Part shown: one piece after another, positions 39,471 to 52,290 of the stretch
Position numbering within the stretch: the stretch's first letter is position 1
How the letters are laid out: each line of letters begins with the position of its first letter
Translations under genes and position numbers: made by a program
The notes under the pieces: generated by a model
Seen by the model: the letters and a program-made list of their open reading frames with translations, nothing else
Database searches by the model: none
Told to the model about the DNA's origin: nothing
Origin: Luscinia megarhynchos
Taxonomy: Eukaryota > Chordata > Aves > Passeriformes > Turdidae
DNA length: 64,000 nucleotides
Direction of reading: 5' to 3'
Assembly (NCBI GenBank): GCA_034336665.1
Contig: JAPFBE010000002.1
Coordinates: 5,812,146 to 5,876,145 of the forward strand

Positions 39471-41125
39471 AGCAAAGAAATTTTTGAAATATTCTGTACC
39501 TTCCCAGTATCTTTAAACTTTAGAAAAAAATTAAGCAATATTTTACTATAACACAAGAGATACCATTTCTTATCCTGACTACTTTACAACTGATGCAAAG
39601 CCAGTTCAGTGCCCCACTGCTTCCATTTCCAGTACATAGGGATACTGACACTTATTTATCTCTTCGGCAAAAAAAGTTCTGAGATGCACTTATAAGAATG
39701 CTAGGGAATGGATAAATTATAGAGTCGGCAATTTAATTTTAAAGTATATACTTATATCAAACATAGGTGTAAAAACAGTCAAGTGAGAAACTGTAAACAA
39801 ACGTTTGATCACTAGGAAAATTAGCAGCACTTAGTACTTTCAACCTTGGCCTTGAAATTGTCTACAGTAACTGCCCATATTTTTGGTTACTTTGGTTACA
39901 GCAATACTGTATGACTTCTCAATATGACTTCATCTTGGAAGGTTTAAAAATTTGCTTTCTGAGTTCACAACCATGACCAAGAAAAAAGTGTTCTTAAATT
40001 TAAGATTGACACCATTGTAGTACAAGGTAATTTTTCCTTCAATTTGTGACTTTTTGTACATACCATTCTAGATACAAGAAAACAATCAGTGTCAAGCTCA
40101 TCAGAGGGGAAAGTGAGGTGCTGAGTATAAACACCCTTTCTGCTCTCACCACCAGCTGGGACAGCTGCGCTTCCCATGTGGTGTGTGTTATCCAATGGCA
40201 CTGATCAACATCAGAAATTCCCTTGTCTTTCGATGCTTTTTAATAACTGTAATCTGAATACCAACTAGGCAAAGTAAATTGAAATATTGCTTACTATCTG
40301 CATGTCAAAAGCAGAAAAATGGTGGAGGGAACTGCATCTTTTTAGAACTACGGATAAAACATGTCCTCTTAAAAGAGTAATATACTTTATTATATGCATT
40401 TCCCTCTTTTTTATTTTTTTTTCCAGTAGCAAAGATCTTAAGGGCAACACGCTGCCCACAAGGAACATTTGTCCCAAAGCATCTTTTCTGTGTCTGTCTT
40501 TTAATCTGCAACACTGTGGTCTAGTTTTGGGAAACAAGATGTTGTCAGCTCCTACTGACTTCAGCAGGGACTGAACTATTTTTATTAGTTCATCTAACAA
40601 AACCATCATCTTTCTCTCTGAAGCTCATCTCTGAAAATGAAGTACTCAGCCTTTTTCAGATACCTTTGAACTATCTTAACTCAGTGAATATATAGATAAA
40701 CACTTTTTGCTCTTCCACAGACTACCTTGCACCTGAATCTTCTAAACTTCAGGGACACGTATATATATGAAGAAGTATTTCTACCAAGCACCTAGGACTG
40801 ATAACAATTCACGCTTCCTCTTGTATACTTTAACTTTTTATTGATCCTTTTCTCCAGTTTGTCCAGAGACAGAAAGTATAACCTTGGACAGATACTCAGA
40901 TGGGACACTAGCAGCAATGTTCAGCTGTGTAGGAGAACATGTACAGCTTCTACATCAAGTCTTACTCTTTCTGGAAAGATGACACTATAGCAATTTTTTC
41001 TTTTTAAATTATCATGGCTTTACTAACACATTGTACATTCTTATATTCAGCAGCAAAGGGAAAAAAATTCTTCTATAGCATCTGTCAAGTCCTAATAACA
41101 AAAGGCAAATAGAGATATTTATTTT
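39471..41125. other. Intronic sequence, no gene seen
   Basis: Unique sequence. The overlapping frames on both strands at 40265-40609 carry no known domain. Confidence 0.5.
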
Positions 41126-41186
41126 GATATATATATACATGTAGACATATATAAACACACATATATATGTACACATAATATATATA
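41126..41186. repeat. TA/CA-rich alternating tract
   Basis: Alternating purine-pyrimidine DNA built from TATATA, ACATGTAGACATATATA and CACACATATATATGT blocks. It is partly palindromic and likely to be unstable. Confidence 0.8.
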
Positions 41187-44100
41187 AAAAGTAAGCAGTA
41201 GTAATTGCTATTCCCTGGATGAATGGGGGAAAAAATGAAATATAAGAAAAAATAACTTCTCCACAAAGATGCCTTTCTATGGCTTTCACATTACCTAGAT
41301 TCATCTGTCAAAGCATATTCTGCAATAGATTGTGTAACTGACACTTCAGAAATTATGGCTCTGATTCAGGAAAGACTTAGTTCATCCCTCTCCAGTTAAA
41401 CATTTAAGTATTTTAAGTACATGCTGAAAGTCCTGTTGAAGTTATGGACTTGTCCAAGCAGTTTTCCTAAATGGAAAATGTTGACTTGAGTGAAGTTTAT
41501 ATGAACACATTTACTTTTGTGAATTAATGTCCTCCCTCATCTGAAAACAAGACCACAAATAACACACAAGACTGGGGATTAGTCATGACAATACAGCAAG
41601 TGTCAGAGGAAACAGGAGAGATTTATCTTGATAATCTGCAACCAGTGCCAAAAGTGGCAGATCCAGGACTTTACATAAATGCAGCAGAAATTAGAGAATG
41701 TTCAAGGTACCGATGACTTCAACCTCCAAAATGTGACACAGGGAGGGCATGTCAACAGTGAAGCTCCCAGTGTACCTAACATATCTTATCTTTAAACTAT
41801 CTCAGGCAAAAATCGTGCCTGACCAGGATGTGTGGTGTCTCTACAATTTGTTTGATTTAAGATAGAACTGGCATATATTGAAATTACTTCCTCAAAGCTG
41901 AAACCTAAGTATTAAGGAGTGCATAAACATTGAGTTGACAGCTGTGGGACTGTATTATATATGCCGCCAATGTAAGGATCTATTATCAGAGCAACACCTA
42001 TTACACTTAAAATGTACTACACTGCAGGAACGAAGATTCACAAACAAGTTCATAATGAAAAGAATGCTTGAATTACCCTTTTGGCAAAATACAGTACATG
42101 TCAAGGGAAGGCAAAAGGCCACAGCAAAACAAGGCCCATTACATGACTTGGAATCTGTGCCAAAAACTCTGGTTTAGAGAGGAGTCACAACATAAGCAGT
42201 GGACCCTAATTTTTTTTAATATTGCAGCCTTGGAACTGCCCATTCCAAGGATGCCATATTCAGCATACTATTAAATTTCCAATGAAAAGCTTACAAGAGA
42301 GGAGAAAATGACAAAAATGCACACTGGTACCTGAAAAATTTATCTCTTCTTTAAAACCATAATTTAAGTTTAGTTAGTCTTCATTTCTTAAAAAAAAAAA
42401 AATTTAAAAACACACATTTGTCCTCTATCTCTTTATTCCAACCACCAAACCCCCAGCAAAAAAAATTAACTATATGCAAACCCATTTCATGGATTTACTT
42501 TTAGTCAAATATGAAGCAGCTTCAGTGCTTGTGAAAGAAAGAAAACTTCATTCAACAACTTATAAAATTCTGTGAATGAAATCTTAGCATTCATCAGTGT
42601 GAATTCTTAGCTTTGAAATATACTATTAAGACAGTTCCCAGTTAGCAATTAGCAAGATCATATGTAGTGGCATATACAAATTAAAAAACAAAGAAATGAC
42701 CAAGACTGATGTAACAACACAAACATCAAGCCTAGAAGAAAATTATGGAGTGCTGTCTCCTTTCATAGGCATTTTGTCATCCCAATCTATATGCACATCT
42801 GTAGGTTAGATGCTGCTCATGGCAGCAGCAGGAGAGGAATATTATCAGTCATCTTTGAACAGGCTACCAACAAAAAAGCTGTAATTTACATCCTGCTTCA
42901 CACCTGGTCTACTCCAAATACGCTCGAGGCGGAACCAAACACTGCTTTCTCTTGGTTTTTATCTTGTACGTGATAGAGGGTCAAGAATGACAAAGTCAGC
43001 TAAACCAGAGAAAGTGGAAATAATATCCAGGCCCCAGCTCCAATGTCCCTCAGGAATCTAACAATGAGGAATGCAGATTAGGGCTCTGCTTTGCTGGTCT
43101 GCAATTGGAAGGCTCCAGGCACAGCAGTGAGAAGGTTGCAAGAAGGCAAAGGGCAAACAGGACTTAATTTCTACCAGTCAGTATACCCTCTTATGGCAAT
43201 TTTTCTAAGAGAGAACTGGGTAAGGCATCAACAGAAAGACTCTTGGTGCCCTCATGATTCAATGTGATAAAACAGCTCCTACCAAGTACAGCAGTTCTCT
43301 CTACTTCCATTTCCCAGCGCCATACTCTGTATGACCAGTCCAGCTAGAGCTGGTCTCTGCACACTGGAACAGCATGGTGCAAGGGGTGAGGGCTGCAATT
43401 CTGTCACTGTGAACACTGAGTAAGGGCTATATTAAAAGACCAACACCGCTACAAGAAATTTTACTGTAGCTCTTTCATGCCAGTCACATGATGCAAATGT
43501 ACATTTTGAACTTTGCTGTCTGGGGAAGGGGGAGAAAATTAATTTGTAAACAGCTACATTTTCCAATTTATCTACCAACGAGCTTGTTCTCCATGGCTGG
43601 CTCTGTTATGGCAGTCATCACTTTACACTCACTGGGAGTATTCCTAAAGCATAGACATGCACATGCATGTTTGAATGCATACACACCCACTAAAGTTATA
43701 ATACATGCGTAAATTTCACTCTATATTTATTCATTTGCTGTAAGCACCATTGCTAATGGAAAATAGACCATGTCTCCTTCTTAAGGGAATGATTAGGACC
43801 ACATGTTTCACTGACTCTTATGTTGAAGCCTTTGCCGATATTTTTGAAACCAAATTACTAACAGCGTACTAAACTTATTTCCCTGGTGAAAACCACTGGC
43901 TACTAACTTAGTGAATATGAATACATTTGTCCCTAAACATGCAAGTAATCAACATACAAAGCCAGAGGCCTAAAAGAAATGGGTATGGGGCAGATGAGAG
44001 CAAGGTCCATATGCAATAGTAACATACTCTATAACGAAATGACTTTGTTTATCTGAGAAACTCAGTATTACATCACTTTTCCTAAAGAGAATATAAACAG

Positions 44101-46220
44101 GACATTTTTGAAGAAACAGTTACTTAATGTGCAACTTGTCACCACTATCAGGCTTTAACATAATAAAATACATGTGGAAAATCCCTTGAAGCAAACCTTC
44201 TGCAAAGCAGATTCTTCCCTAGTCTGGGTCAGAGGGTGTGTATGTCTATGAAGGAAATGCTATCTCTCTCTCTCTTTCACACACCCACTCAGTGTAGGTC
44301 ATACAGCAGAGCTCACTGTTGTGATGTTTCTGCTGTATGAGTGGCATCAGCTCCTTGAGGTAAAGAAATCACCATTGTTTCTTGGGGACCATCTGTGCCT
44401 TGTAAAGGAAACCAACAAATCACACTTCAACATATTAAATAGCAGCACTCATTGAGACTTCAGCCAAAGACCTCTAAAGTGTTTGGCAGACAGTGAATAA
44501 AGCATGTTTCAGCAAGGTAAATATTACTCTCTATATTTTGTATGCATGAAAACACAGCACTACCTAGCTGAATAATTTAACCAAGGTCACTCTGAAAAAA
44601 CAAAGAACGACAAACACCATCAACCTCCAGACTCTACTTTTGGAACCACCAGACTTCAATCATTATGTTTAGAGGGAATTTGTACCATCTGGTCTGGAAA
44701 GGTATGAAGCATTTCTGGGGGATAAAGCCCCTCATTTTTCTTTGATTCAATGTGCAATATTGGTACTAATATGCCAGGAGTGGGCAAGCCAGAGCAATTT
44801 GCTCCAGATTCCATTTTAAGAGGATAAATGAATTTTTCTACTAAATGTATCATAACACCCCTCTAGCTCCTGGGTAATTGCTGTGTAGAACACTGAAGAA
44901 CCCCTCATGTGCTAGTCACATTTTCTATAGCTAAGCAAACTTCAGCCTGATAAACACCTCCTAACACAGCTCTGTCAAGATTTTGACAGCACCACTTTAA
45001 TGCAATACCTTCAGCCTGTGAGCAACTGTTGATAATTTTTTCAAATTCTGAGATGCAGAAGTACCAAAATTAATGAGCAAGCAACCATTCTACTCTTATT
45101 TATTTTAAGTTCATAGCCTTAAAAATCAGAGCTCTGAATAAAGAATGCTATCTTAAAGCCACTCTGGTATTTTATCCCTTATGGCATCACAAATCTTGAA
45201 ACTGTTGAAGTTATTCTGAGCCACTCTAATTGTTCTCAAAGGTTATGACAGAAATAGAATAATCTGTTCCATTTCTTTGATCAAAAAATTGTATAGCTGA
45301 ATAATAAGATCAATTGAGAAAACAGATGAGGAGATATACAGAGATGTAAATTTACCATTTACATACAGCAAACAAGTAATTCAATTACAAAATTATTGTT
45401 GCAGAGTTGACATTTATTATACAGTAGAATCACAACATCACAGGCAAAAGAGAATTATAGGTGAGCAGCAGCAATGGGTTAATAAAAGATAGCATGCTGT
45501 TAGATAAAGCTTTTACAGGTTTGCATCTGAAAGTCATAACATAACCTTTTATTTCATGTGTCACTGTGACAGAAGGTTTTCAAGGCACAGTTCTTGAAAT
45601 TGCAAGATGTTAAACAGATGTACTGTACAGCCTTCCAGATTTAAATCATGAGAACTGCATTTGCAGCCTGTGTGTTGTATCTCCATTTTTTCCCCTTATC
45701 AGCCTTGGATGCTTTAAATAAAACCGTCTGGTTTATGCACCTTTTTTTTCCCCTATAACTTTTTTTCCTAATACAGTGGACCCTAAAAATCACTTCTTCC
45801 CTCCTTTTTTTTCTTTTCTTCAGAATTTAAAAAAAAAATATTCAGAAATGTATCTCTTGGGCAGGGAAATCTTTCTCCTTGTTCTGCAGGTGCTAGCAAA
45901 ACTGATCCAATTTCTTAATGTAAAAAAATCATCCACTGCAGAGAAAGGCAGAAGTGATACCAATAAAAAGAAAGAAAAAAAAATAAAATAAAAATAAAAA
46001 AGAGCAGACCTGCTGAAATTCAGCTTGAACATGCCTCTAAACTACTGAAATATTGAAAGTCATTTATCTGCTCCATTTTAATTGTTGTTTGCACTCTAAA
46101 AATCCTCTACTAAGAAATGTTTGCATAGTCATACAATTTAGCTTTCATGCCTACTTAGAGGCCACTACTTGTATCTTTGAAAAAATGAGTGCAATCATAT
46201 TTTAAATAAATCATTAGTAG
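41187..46220. other. Intronic sequence, no gene seen
   Basis: A long unique stretch without a recognisable mobile element. It includes a (CT)n run near 44265-44275 and an A-rich run near 45968-46000. The part around 45400-45720 is repeat-free with balanced composition. No exon is recognised. Confidence 0.5.
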
Positions 46221-46855
46221 ATCATAGCAGACCTCTGGTAGTCTTCTGCTCCAATTTCCCTGTCAAGCTCCAATTTCCCTGTATAGGGGTGTTCAGGGTC
46301 TTGTTCAGGCACATATTGACTGTCTCTAAGGATAAGGATTTCACAGCATATCTGATCTAAAATCCAGATAAAACCACTGCAAAACTTTTCTACCTTATAT
46401 CTGATCAGAAATTTTTTTGCTGCAACTTGCGCCCATTGCCTGTTATCATTCAACATGCACTTCTGGTGCTATGATTTACTTATTTAGTTCAACAAGGAAT
46501 TAGTATTTCTCACAAGGGCACACTGATGACTCTTGTTCAGCTTGCTGTCTTTGAAGATCTTATGTGTAAATCTGCATTCTATCCGGTCAATCCCTAAGCT
46601 GTAATGCTGCTGGAGGCTTTTCTGTCTCAGGTGCAGGATTCCATATTTGCTTTTCTTGGCCTTCATGAGGTTCCTGCTAGACCACTTGTCCAGCCTGAGA
46701 AAGTCCCTCTGAATAGCATCTACACTCCAACATATCAGCTTCTCTTCCCAGTTTGGTGTCACTTGCAAACATGCTGAGGTTCACTCAGTCCCCTGTCCAA
46801 GTCATTAATGAGGAGTTTAAACAATATTGGCCCCAGTAGGGACCCCAGGGAAACA
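46221..46855 (-). mobile_element. CR1 LINE fragment, antisense, internally deleted
   Basis: In reverse complement, 46484-46768 carries recognisable CR1 ORF2 features: the QRDFLRLDKWSSRNLMKAKK segment and YGILHLRQ. The 46221-46450 part corresponds to the ORF2 end and 3' UTR (a PILDQ-type region with GNRQWAQVAAKKFLI-like coding). ORF2 sequence between the two blocks seems to be missing around 46456-46490. A 19-bp tandem duplication (GCTCCAATTTCCCTGT at 46248 and 46267) lies at the left. The copy is old, diverged and inactive, and its 3' terminal repeat is not clear. Confidence 0.8.
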
Positions 46856-49180
46856 GACAGTGTTTTACATACCATTGGGTTTACAAAGGCTGAACTCACA
46901 AACTACATCGTATGATCCATGCAACACTGCATGAAATAAAGGAAGTTTCCAATTAATAAAAATATGTAAATTCACTAAATTAGACAAATAATTTTGTGCT
47001 AGTGAGCATAGTACAATGGCTAGAATTTTTCTCTATATTATAATGGCATTTACGCATTTTTGCATTGATGCATATCCTTTAATTAACATTGCTGGTATTG
47101 TTCCTAGGTATTCAGTGCTACAGAGAAATGTGGCATGTAAATGAATGCTGGAAGCACACCCCTTGATATAAAGAATTTTTGAAATCTCAATAAAATACAC
47201 TAGAAAAAAATGACAGTGTTGTGCATCAGCCACCACATCATAGAATTAAATGAGTGCAACTAGATATTAAAATTGCAATTTTCTGAAAAAATAGGCAATA
47301 AATATACTTACAGACATACACATATCTATAAAAAGGCCCAATGTATTTGCACTGCAAATAGCACCAAGAGGAATACACGGTATTTCCAGCAGAGGGAAGG
47401 AGACTAGGCATATAGGGATGAACATCACAGCAAACAATTCTGGAAAAAAGGCAACCCAGCAACACCACCTAGCTTTTCATCCATGCAGAACACAGGCAAA
47501 CAATTTGAGGCAGGCAGTCACAACAGAAATAAGAAAAAAAAGAAAATCTTTTATGGGGGAGGAACCTATGAAATTCAATAATGAAATGGAAATTATTAAA
47601 CACTGTAAAGTGCAGACTACTACAGTATAAAAAAAAGAGGCATGAATAATCACACTGCTGTGAATGCAACATTGCATGAGAAGCATGCTGGTTGATGGAT
47701 TGGGGTCAAAAATGCTCAGCACCTTTCAGATCCAACTCCCTGGAGCTGTTTGAGTTTAGGAAATGGCCAAAGTAAGTGCAAGCAGGTGAAGATTTCCATC
47801 TTATTCTGAAAAGAGCATATATATGTTTTTTTCTATTGTAGCCATCTCTTTCTTGGCACTTATTTTGTTTAGCAACAAGAAAATATATTCCAAAGCCCTG
47901 CTATACTAAACTGCTCATAGAATACTCCTTGCAGAAATGACTGATTCTCAGGTGTTTAAAAGCAAGAGAATGCACAAATCAACATTCAGCTGTTGCCATT
48001 GTATACAAAGCTGTGAAATTAGCCATACTTTAAAACTGGAGCTTCAAAACATCAGCTTACTGGAGAAAACCGACTTCACCCATTCTATGAAGAACCTTCA
48101 GCCTAAAAACGAATATAGATGAAATAAAGGTGTTCCTATTCTGCCTTCTGCTGTTACTCATCATTATGCTTATCTTGATTCATGGCAGTATAAAACAGCA
48201 CCAACTTAAAAAAAAACCAGAAGTGTTTTCAAATGTGTAAGACATTTAACTGAGTTTCAGTCAGGTGTTAAAAAAAAAACAACTGTTCCAAAAGCATGTT
48301 TTACTTTCACAATACAAAAAGTGGATTATAAAGTTGGATTTTCCAGTTGAAATTCAAATTTTCCTTAATGATTTGTATGTTTAAAGTAACATTTTACTAA
48401 AAGTCTAGAATTTATCATAAACCTTCCAAAGAATATGGAAATTCAGAATGCTCATAAATATATTTGGGGCAATAAGTCAGCTAGATTTTTTTTAAAAGAT
48501 GAGCATTAATTTGGCTTGACATTAGTTTTAAAGCTCCTAAATACAAGAGCCAGGTGAATAATTGATAAGCAACCTCAGATCTCAGTATGAAGAAAAAGAT
48601 CAAGATTGTATGAGATGCATGAGATATTCTAATTGAACTGAAGACACACATTATGTATACCATTTATATATCTCTGCTGTGAACTACTTCCTAACTCCTT
48701 TGACAGACCCTCTTCCTGCTACATTTATCAAAAGTAGGTGCTGGGGATCTTGCAGTTTTCAGCTGTTTGGTAGGCAGCTCACTGGATCACAAAAATAGAT
48801 GACTTGGATTAATTTAGCCTCAGTACTGACATCATTCCTCTTTAAGAGAAAAAAATCGCATCTTAACAGTACCACAAACATAGTAGAATATCTTAACATT
48901 ATGCCAGTGACCATCCTTCTCAGTGAAGGGAAATATTTCTTCAGATCTCACTTTTGATTCAGGATACAGTGTATATTTAAAATAAGTTGATTGTCTCCTT
49001 GCTACTTTAGTCGTATTTAAGCTTTTGACAATATTTAAAATTCTTTCACTAATTTGATATAAATTACAACTAATTTTATCTCTCCCAGAACCATACTTCT
49101 AGTGACTTATTCACTAAAAAGTGAGTCCCATTCTATTTAGCATAATTGTTGTCTGAAGAAGCAAAAGACTGATAACATAA
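46856..49180. other. Intronic sequence, no gene seen
   Basis: Unique AT-rich sequence. No exon or mobile element is recognised. Confidence 0.5.
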
Positions 49181-49235
49181 AAGAAAAAAAAACAAAAAAA
49201 AACCAAAAAAAACCCCACACTAAAAACAAAACCTT
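49181..49235. repeat. A/C-rich low-complexity tract
   Basis: Runs of A broken by C and CC, ending in CCCCACACTAAAAACAAAACC. Confidence 0.8.
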
Positions 49236-51726
49236 CTTTTAAGCTATGTTTTCCTAACAGGAGCAACAGTCAGGCCATAACATTAGTTTTTAGAGAAAGC
49301 AGTAAAGAAATGTTTATCTGTCAAATACTTCTCTGCTAGGGAAAGTGCATATCAGCATGAGGCTGCACACATTTGAAAAATCCTTTGCTTTGGTAACAGA
49401 AAACATTGTTAGGTCAGCAAATATGCTTAGTCTTTTACTCTCCTGAGAACAGCTGCAATGACTCCACTACAGGGACAGAGAAGGCAGAACTTCACTGTTT
49501 AACTCAACCAACCAAAACATGCAGGCACTAAACAGAGAAAACGTGATGGATATTATCAGATACTGCAATCTCCCTACACACTTTTATTGCTTTCTGTAAC
49601 CTCTCTGGAGACTTTGAGCAAATCCTAAAATTAAACATGAAACAGGGATTTGGGGCACAATACCTTTGAGGAGATCATAACTTACTTCATATGAATAAAT
49701 AAGAAGATGGAGGCTTTCTAAGAACAAATCTCACATTATCCCCTTTCATCATTTCTAATCCAGTTAATCAAGTTGCTATGCATTTTACATGCAATTTTTG
49801 ACTCAAAACTTCAGGCAAATATGATGTCTTGTTAAGTAACCACAGAGCAGCAGGCAAGATTCCTCTGCAGCAGGGCTATGCTCTCTTATTCCATAATTGG
49901 TAAAATAATTCCTAATTACACTATATACATATAAATTTCAAGCCTTTAATTGGTATGTATAGATTTTATACTTTGGTGTAACATATATTTCTTCCCATTT
50001 AATTGGAAAATGTGTACAAAAAGCAGTAGAAAACATTCACGACACCAATCTAGGAAAATTACCTTTATTACAAAAACCTAAAATGTATTTAAGAATTCTG
50101 TTACTTCTGTTGTGAGTTGATTAGAAGTCAAGACTGAGTAATTAGCACTAAATTCTCCACACCCCCCTCTAGTAAAGTAGCAGCCTCTATAAACAAATTT
50201 GTGATCTAATGTTAAATATTCATGTTGAGGTTTCTTTCTAGCCACCCAAAGGCTGGCCTACCCACTGGAAGTTTCATCAGAAATAAAGGAAACAGTGAAT
50301 TAACAAACCAAACTCACTGGCTGTCTAATGTTATTTGTTGTTGTTTCAACATCCACATGGCTCGTGCATTAATTTTCAATTAAGGACACAGTCAAATATA
50401 AACCATATTCATACTTAAATAAACTTTTTTTCAGTTTCACCCATCGCTCCACCACGTTCTGAGGTTATTTAGATGGTCAGTTAGACAGCTACATCAATTA
50501 ATATTGCATCACTGGCTTTTGCTCCTTTGGTTTGATAAAGGCCAAACTGATGCACATGCAATAATCTCAAAGAGAACATAACTACAATGTGAGGAGCCCA
50601 TCTGTCTTTCCTTTTGAAGCAGCAGAAGGTTTGTATCTACAGAATTTGGTGTGTTCAAAACAAAAATTCACTTAAAATTGCCAAGAAGTTTGGAAAAAGT
50701 GTTTCATATTGTGAAATCACAGTGACACTTCCTTCTACACCCTCTCCTAGATGACTTGTGAACATATAAACTATCTCCACGTGCTTTCATTTCATGCTTA
50801 TTTTTCCATCACTCATCTAAAAAGTGAAGTAAAACATAGACAGTGAGAATGAATGCATTTGCATTTTGCTCTAAAATAGGAAATATGCATAGATTGAAGT
50901 CTTGTAGAAGAGTAAACATGTCACAAGAACCCATAATTTGCTTTTACTTCTATAAACCTACTTCCAATAAAGGATAAAGTTAGATATGTACTTGATTAGC
51001 AATTGTCCTAGTCTTACTGTGCCTTTAATTTCAATTACAATAGCTGTTTGGCTGAGAATTATTTTTTTTTTTTAGATTCTGAAAGGGGATATTCAGAGGA
51101 TAAAGACATGAAAGCATGTTACTGAAATTTCAAAATATTTTGAAACTTCACTGTGGAGACACTAAATGTCACCTTCTTTTAATAACATATATTTAGAACT
51201 AACACTAGTTTTAGCAGTGTATTTACTGAAGTTTGGCCTTAAGACAAAAAAAAAAATAGGCAATTAAAGGAATACCAGTCTATATCAAGGATATATATGT
51301 TGTTTCAAAACACATGACTTAGAAATGCTCAAGTATGCACTCCTATTAAGTGCATATTCTTATGCCCTAAAAATAAGAATATGTAACACCAAAAAATCCA
51401 ACAGGTTCCTACAATAAATAGGGCTTGCCATGCAAAGTATAACTCTTTTCAAATATAACAGTTTATGGTGGAGAGTAAGCAATACAAAATACTGTATCAA
51501 CAGAGCTTAAGTTCCCTCTAAAATATACCATGCAATAGGATAAGTTTGGTATAAATGTTACATCCAGAAAATACATATTATACAGAGAGATAAACACAAG
51601 TTTCAGATTTAGTATTAAGTTCACAAAGTAAATGTTAAAAAAAAAAGAGTCAGTAGTTCGAAAAGTACCTAAAGATGAAAAGCAGTGCCATGAAAGTAGT
51701 ACGAAAGCATTTGCATTTTGTTAACA
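49236..51726. other. Intronic sequence, no gene seen
   Basis: Unique AT-rich sequence ending at the left target-site duplication of the LTR. Short A or T runs occur near 51061-51074 and 51246-51257. Confidence 0.5.
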
Positions 51727-52113
51727 TGTCTTGGTGTCAGGGTATACAGAAGAATCAAAAATAGGCAGTTTAATTTGCTACTGCAGTTTTCAACATGAAA
51801 GAAATCACATATCCAAAACCAGTTTAGTAAAGTCATGGAAAGATGGGGGATTCCTAAGTCTTTTAAATCTGAGGGACTGTAGAAGGTGTAACTTCCCCCA
51901 AACAGGGCCCCTGGGACATGATTCCTTAGACAAAGAAACTCCTTAAAGCATGCCCCCCCCTCCTCCTTATGAAAACTTCTGTTATCTCTTAGGATTCCTA
52001 TTGGTTTTTAAAGTTGTTAAGTGATTGGTCTTTTCTTACTTAGAATTTTAAGGTAATTGATTAGTTTGTAATTTGTAGTTCTTATTGGTTAAGATTTAAA
52101 TCCTCTAGAAAGC

Positions 52114-52120
52114 TATAAAA
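52114..52120 (+). promoter_or_regulatory. LTR TATA box
   Basis: TATAAAA within the solo LTR, about 55 bp before the AATAAA signal. It is likely the former viral promoter; activity today is unknown. Confidence 0.65.
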
Positions 52121-52172
52121 GCCCTTTGTTATATTATATAAGGGGACTTCGTAAGTAGATTCCCTTTGGAGA

Positions 52173-52178
52173 AATAAA
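52173..52178 (+). terminator. LTR polyadenylation signal AATAAA
   Basis: The canonical hexamer lies in the expected place between the TATA box and the U5-like region. It opposes the SUGCT transcription direction, so it should not end SUGCT transcripts. Confidence 0.6.
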
Positions 52179-52290
52179 GATACTTTCGGAACATCTACAG
52201 CGAGTTCCTAAGTCTCATCTCTGCCGGCGAGTAGCTGTCCTTGGGGCTGGAACAAGTCCAGTCTCAAGGCGGCTACAGGGGACCATAACA

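Larger units (their letters stand above)
51727..52285 (+). mobile_element. Solo LTR of an endogenous retrovirus
   Basis: The 559-bp segment starts TGTCTTGGTG, ends GGGGACCA, and is flanked by TAACA on both sides. Promoter-like parts occur in the order expected for U3-R-U5: three ATTGG (inverted CCAAT) boxes at 52000, 52024 and 52084, a TATAAAA box at 52114-52120, and an AATAAA signal at 52173-52178. A GC-richer U5-like stretch of about 110 bp follows. No gag, pol or env sequence or second LTR is seen nearby, so it is best explained as a solo LTR left by recombination. The 5-bp duplication fits ERVL-like elements or some ERV1-like elements, but I cannot assign a family. Short frames inside it are not genes. 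Confidence 0.85.
51722..52290. repeat. 5-bp target-site duplication flanking the LTR (TAACA)
   Basis: TAACA is present at 51722-51726 and again at 52286-52290, directly next to TG and CA termini. This marks the insertion site. Confidence 0.75.
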
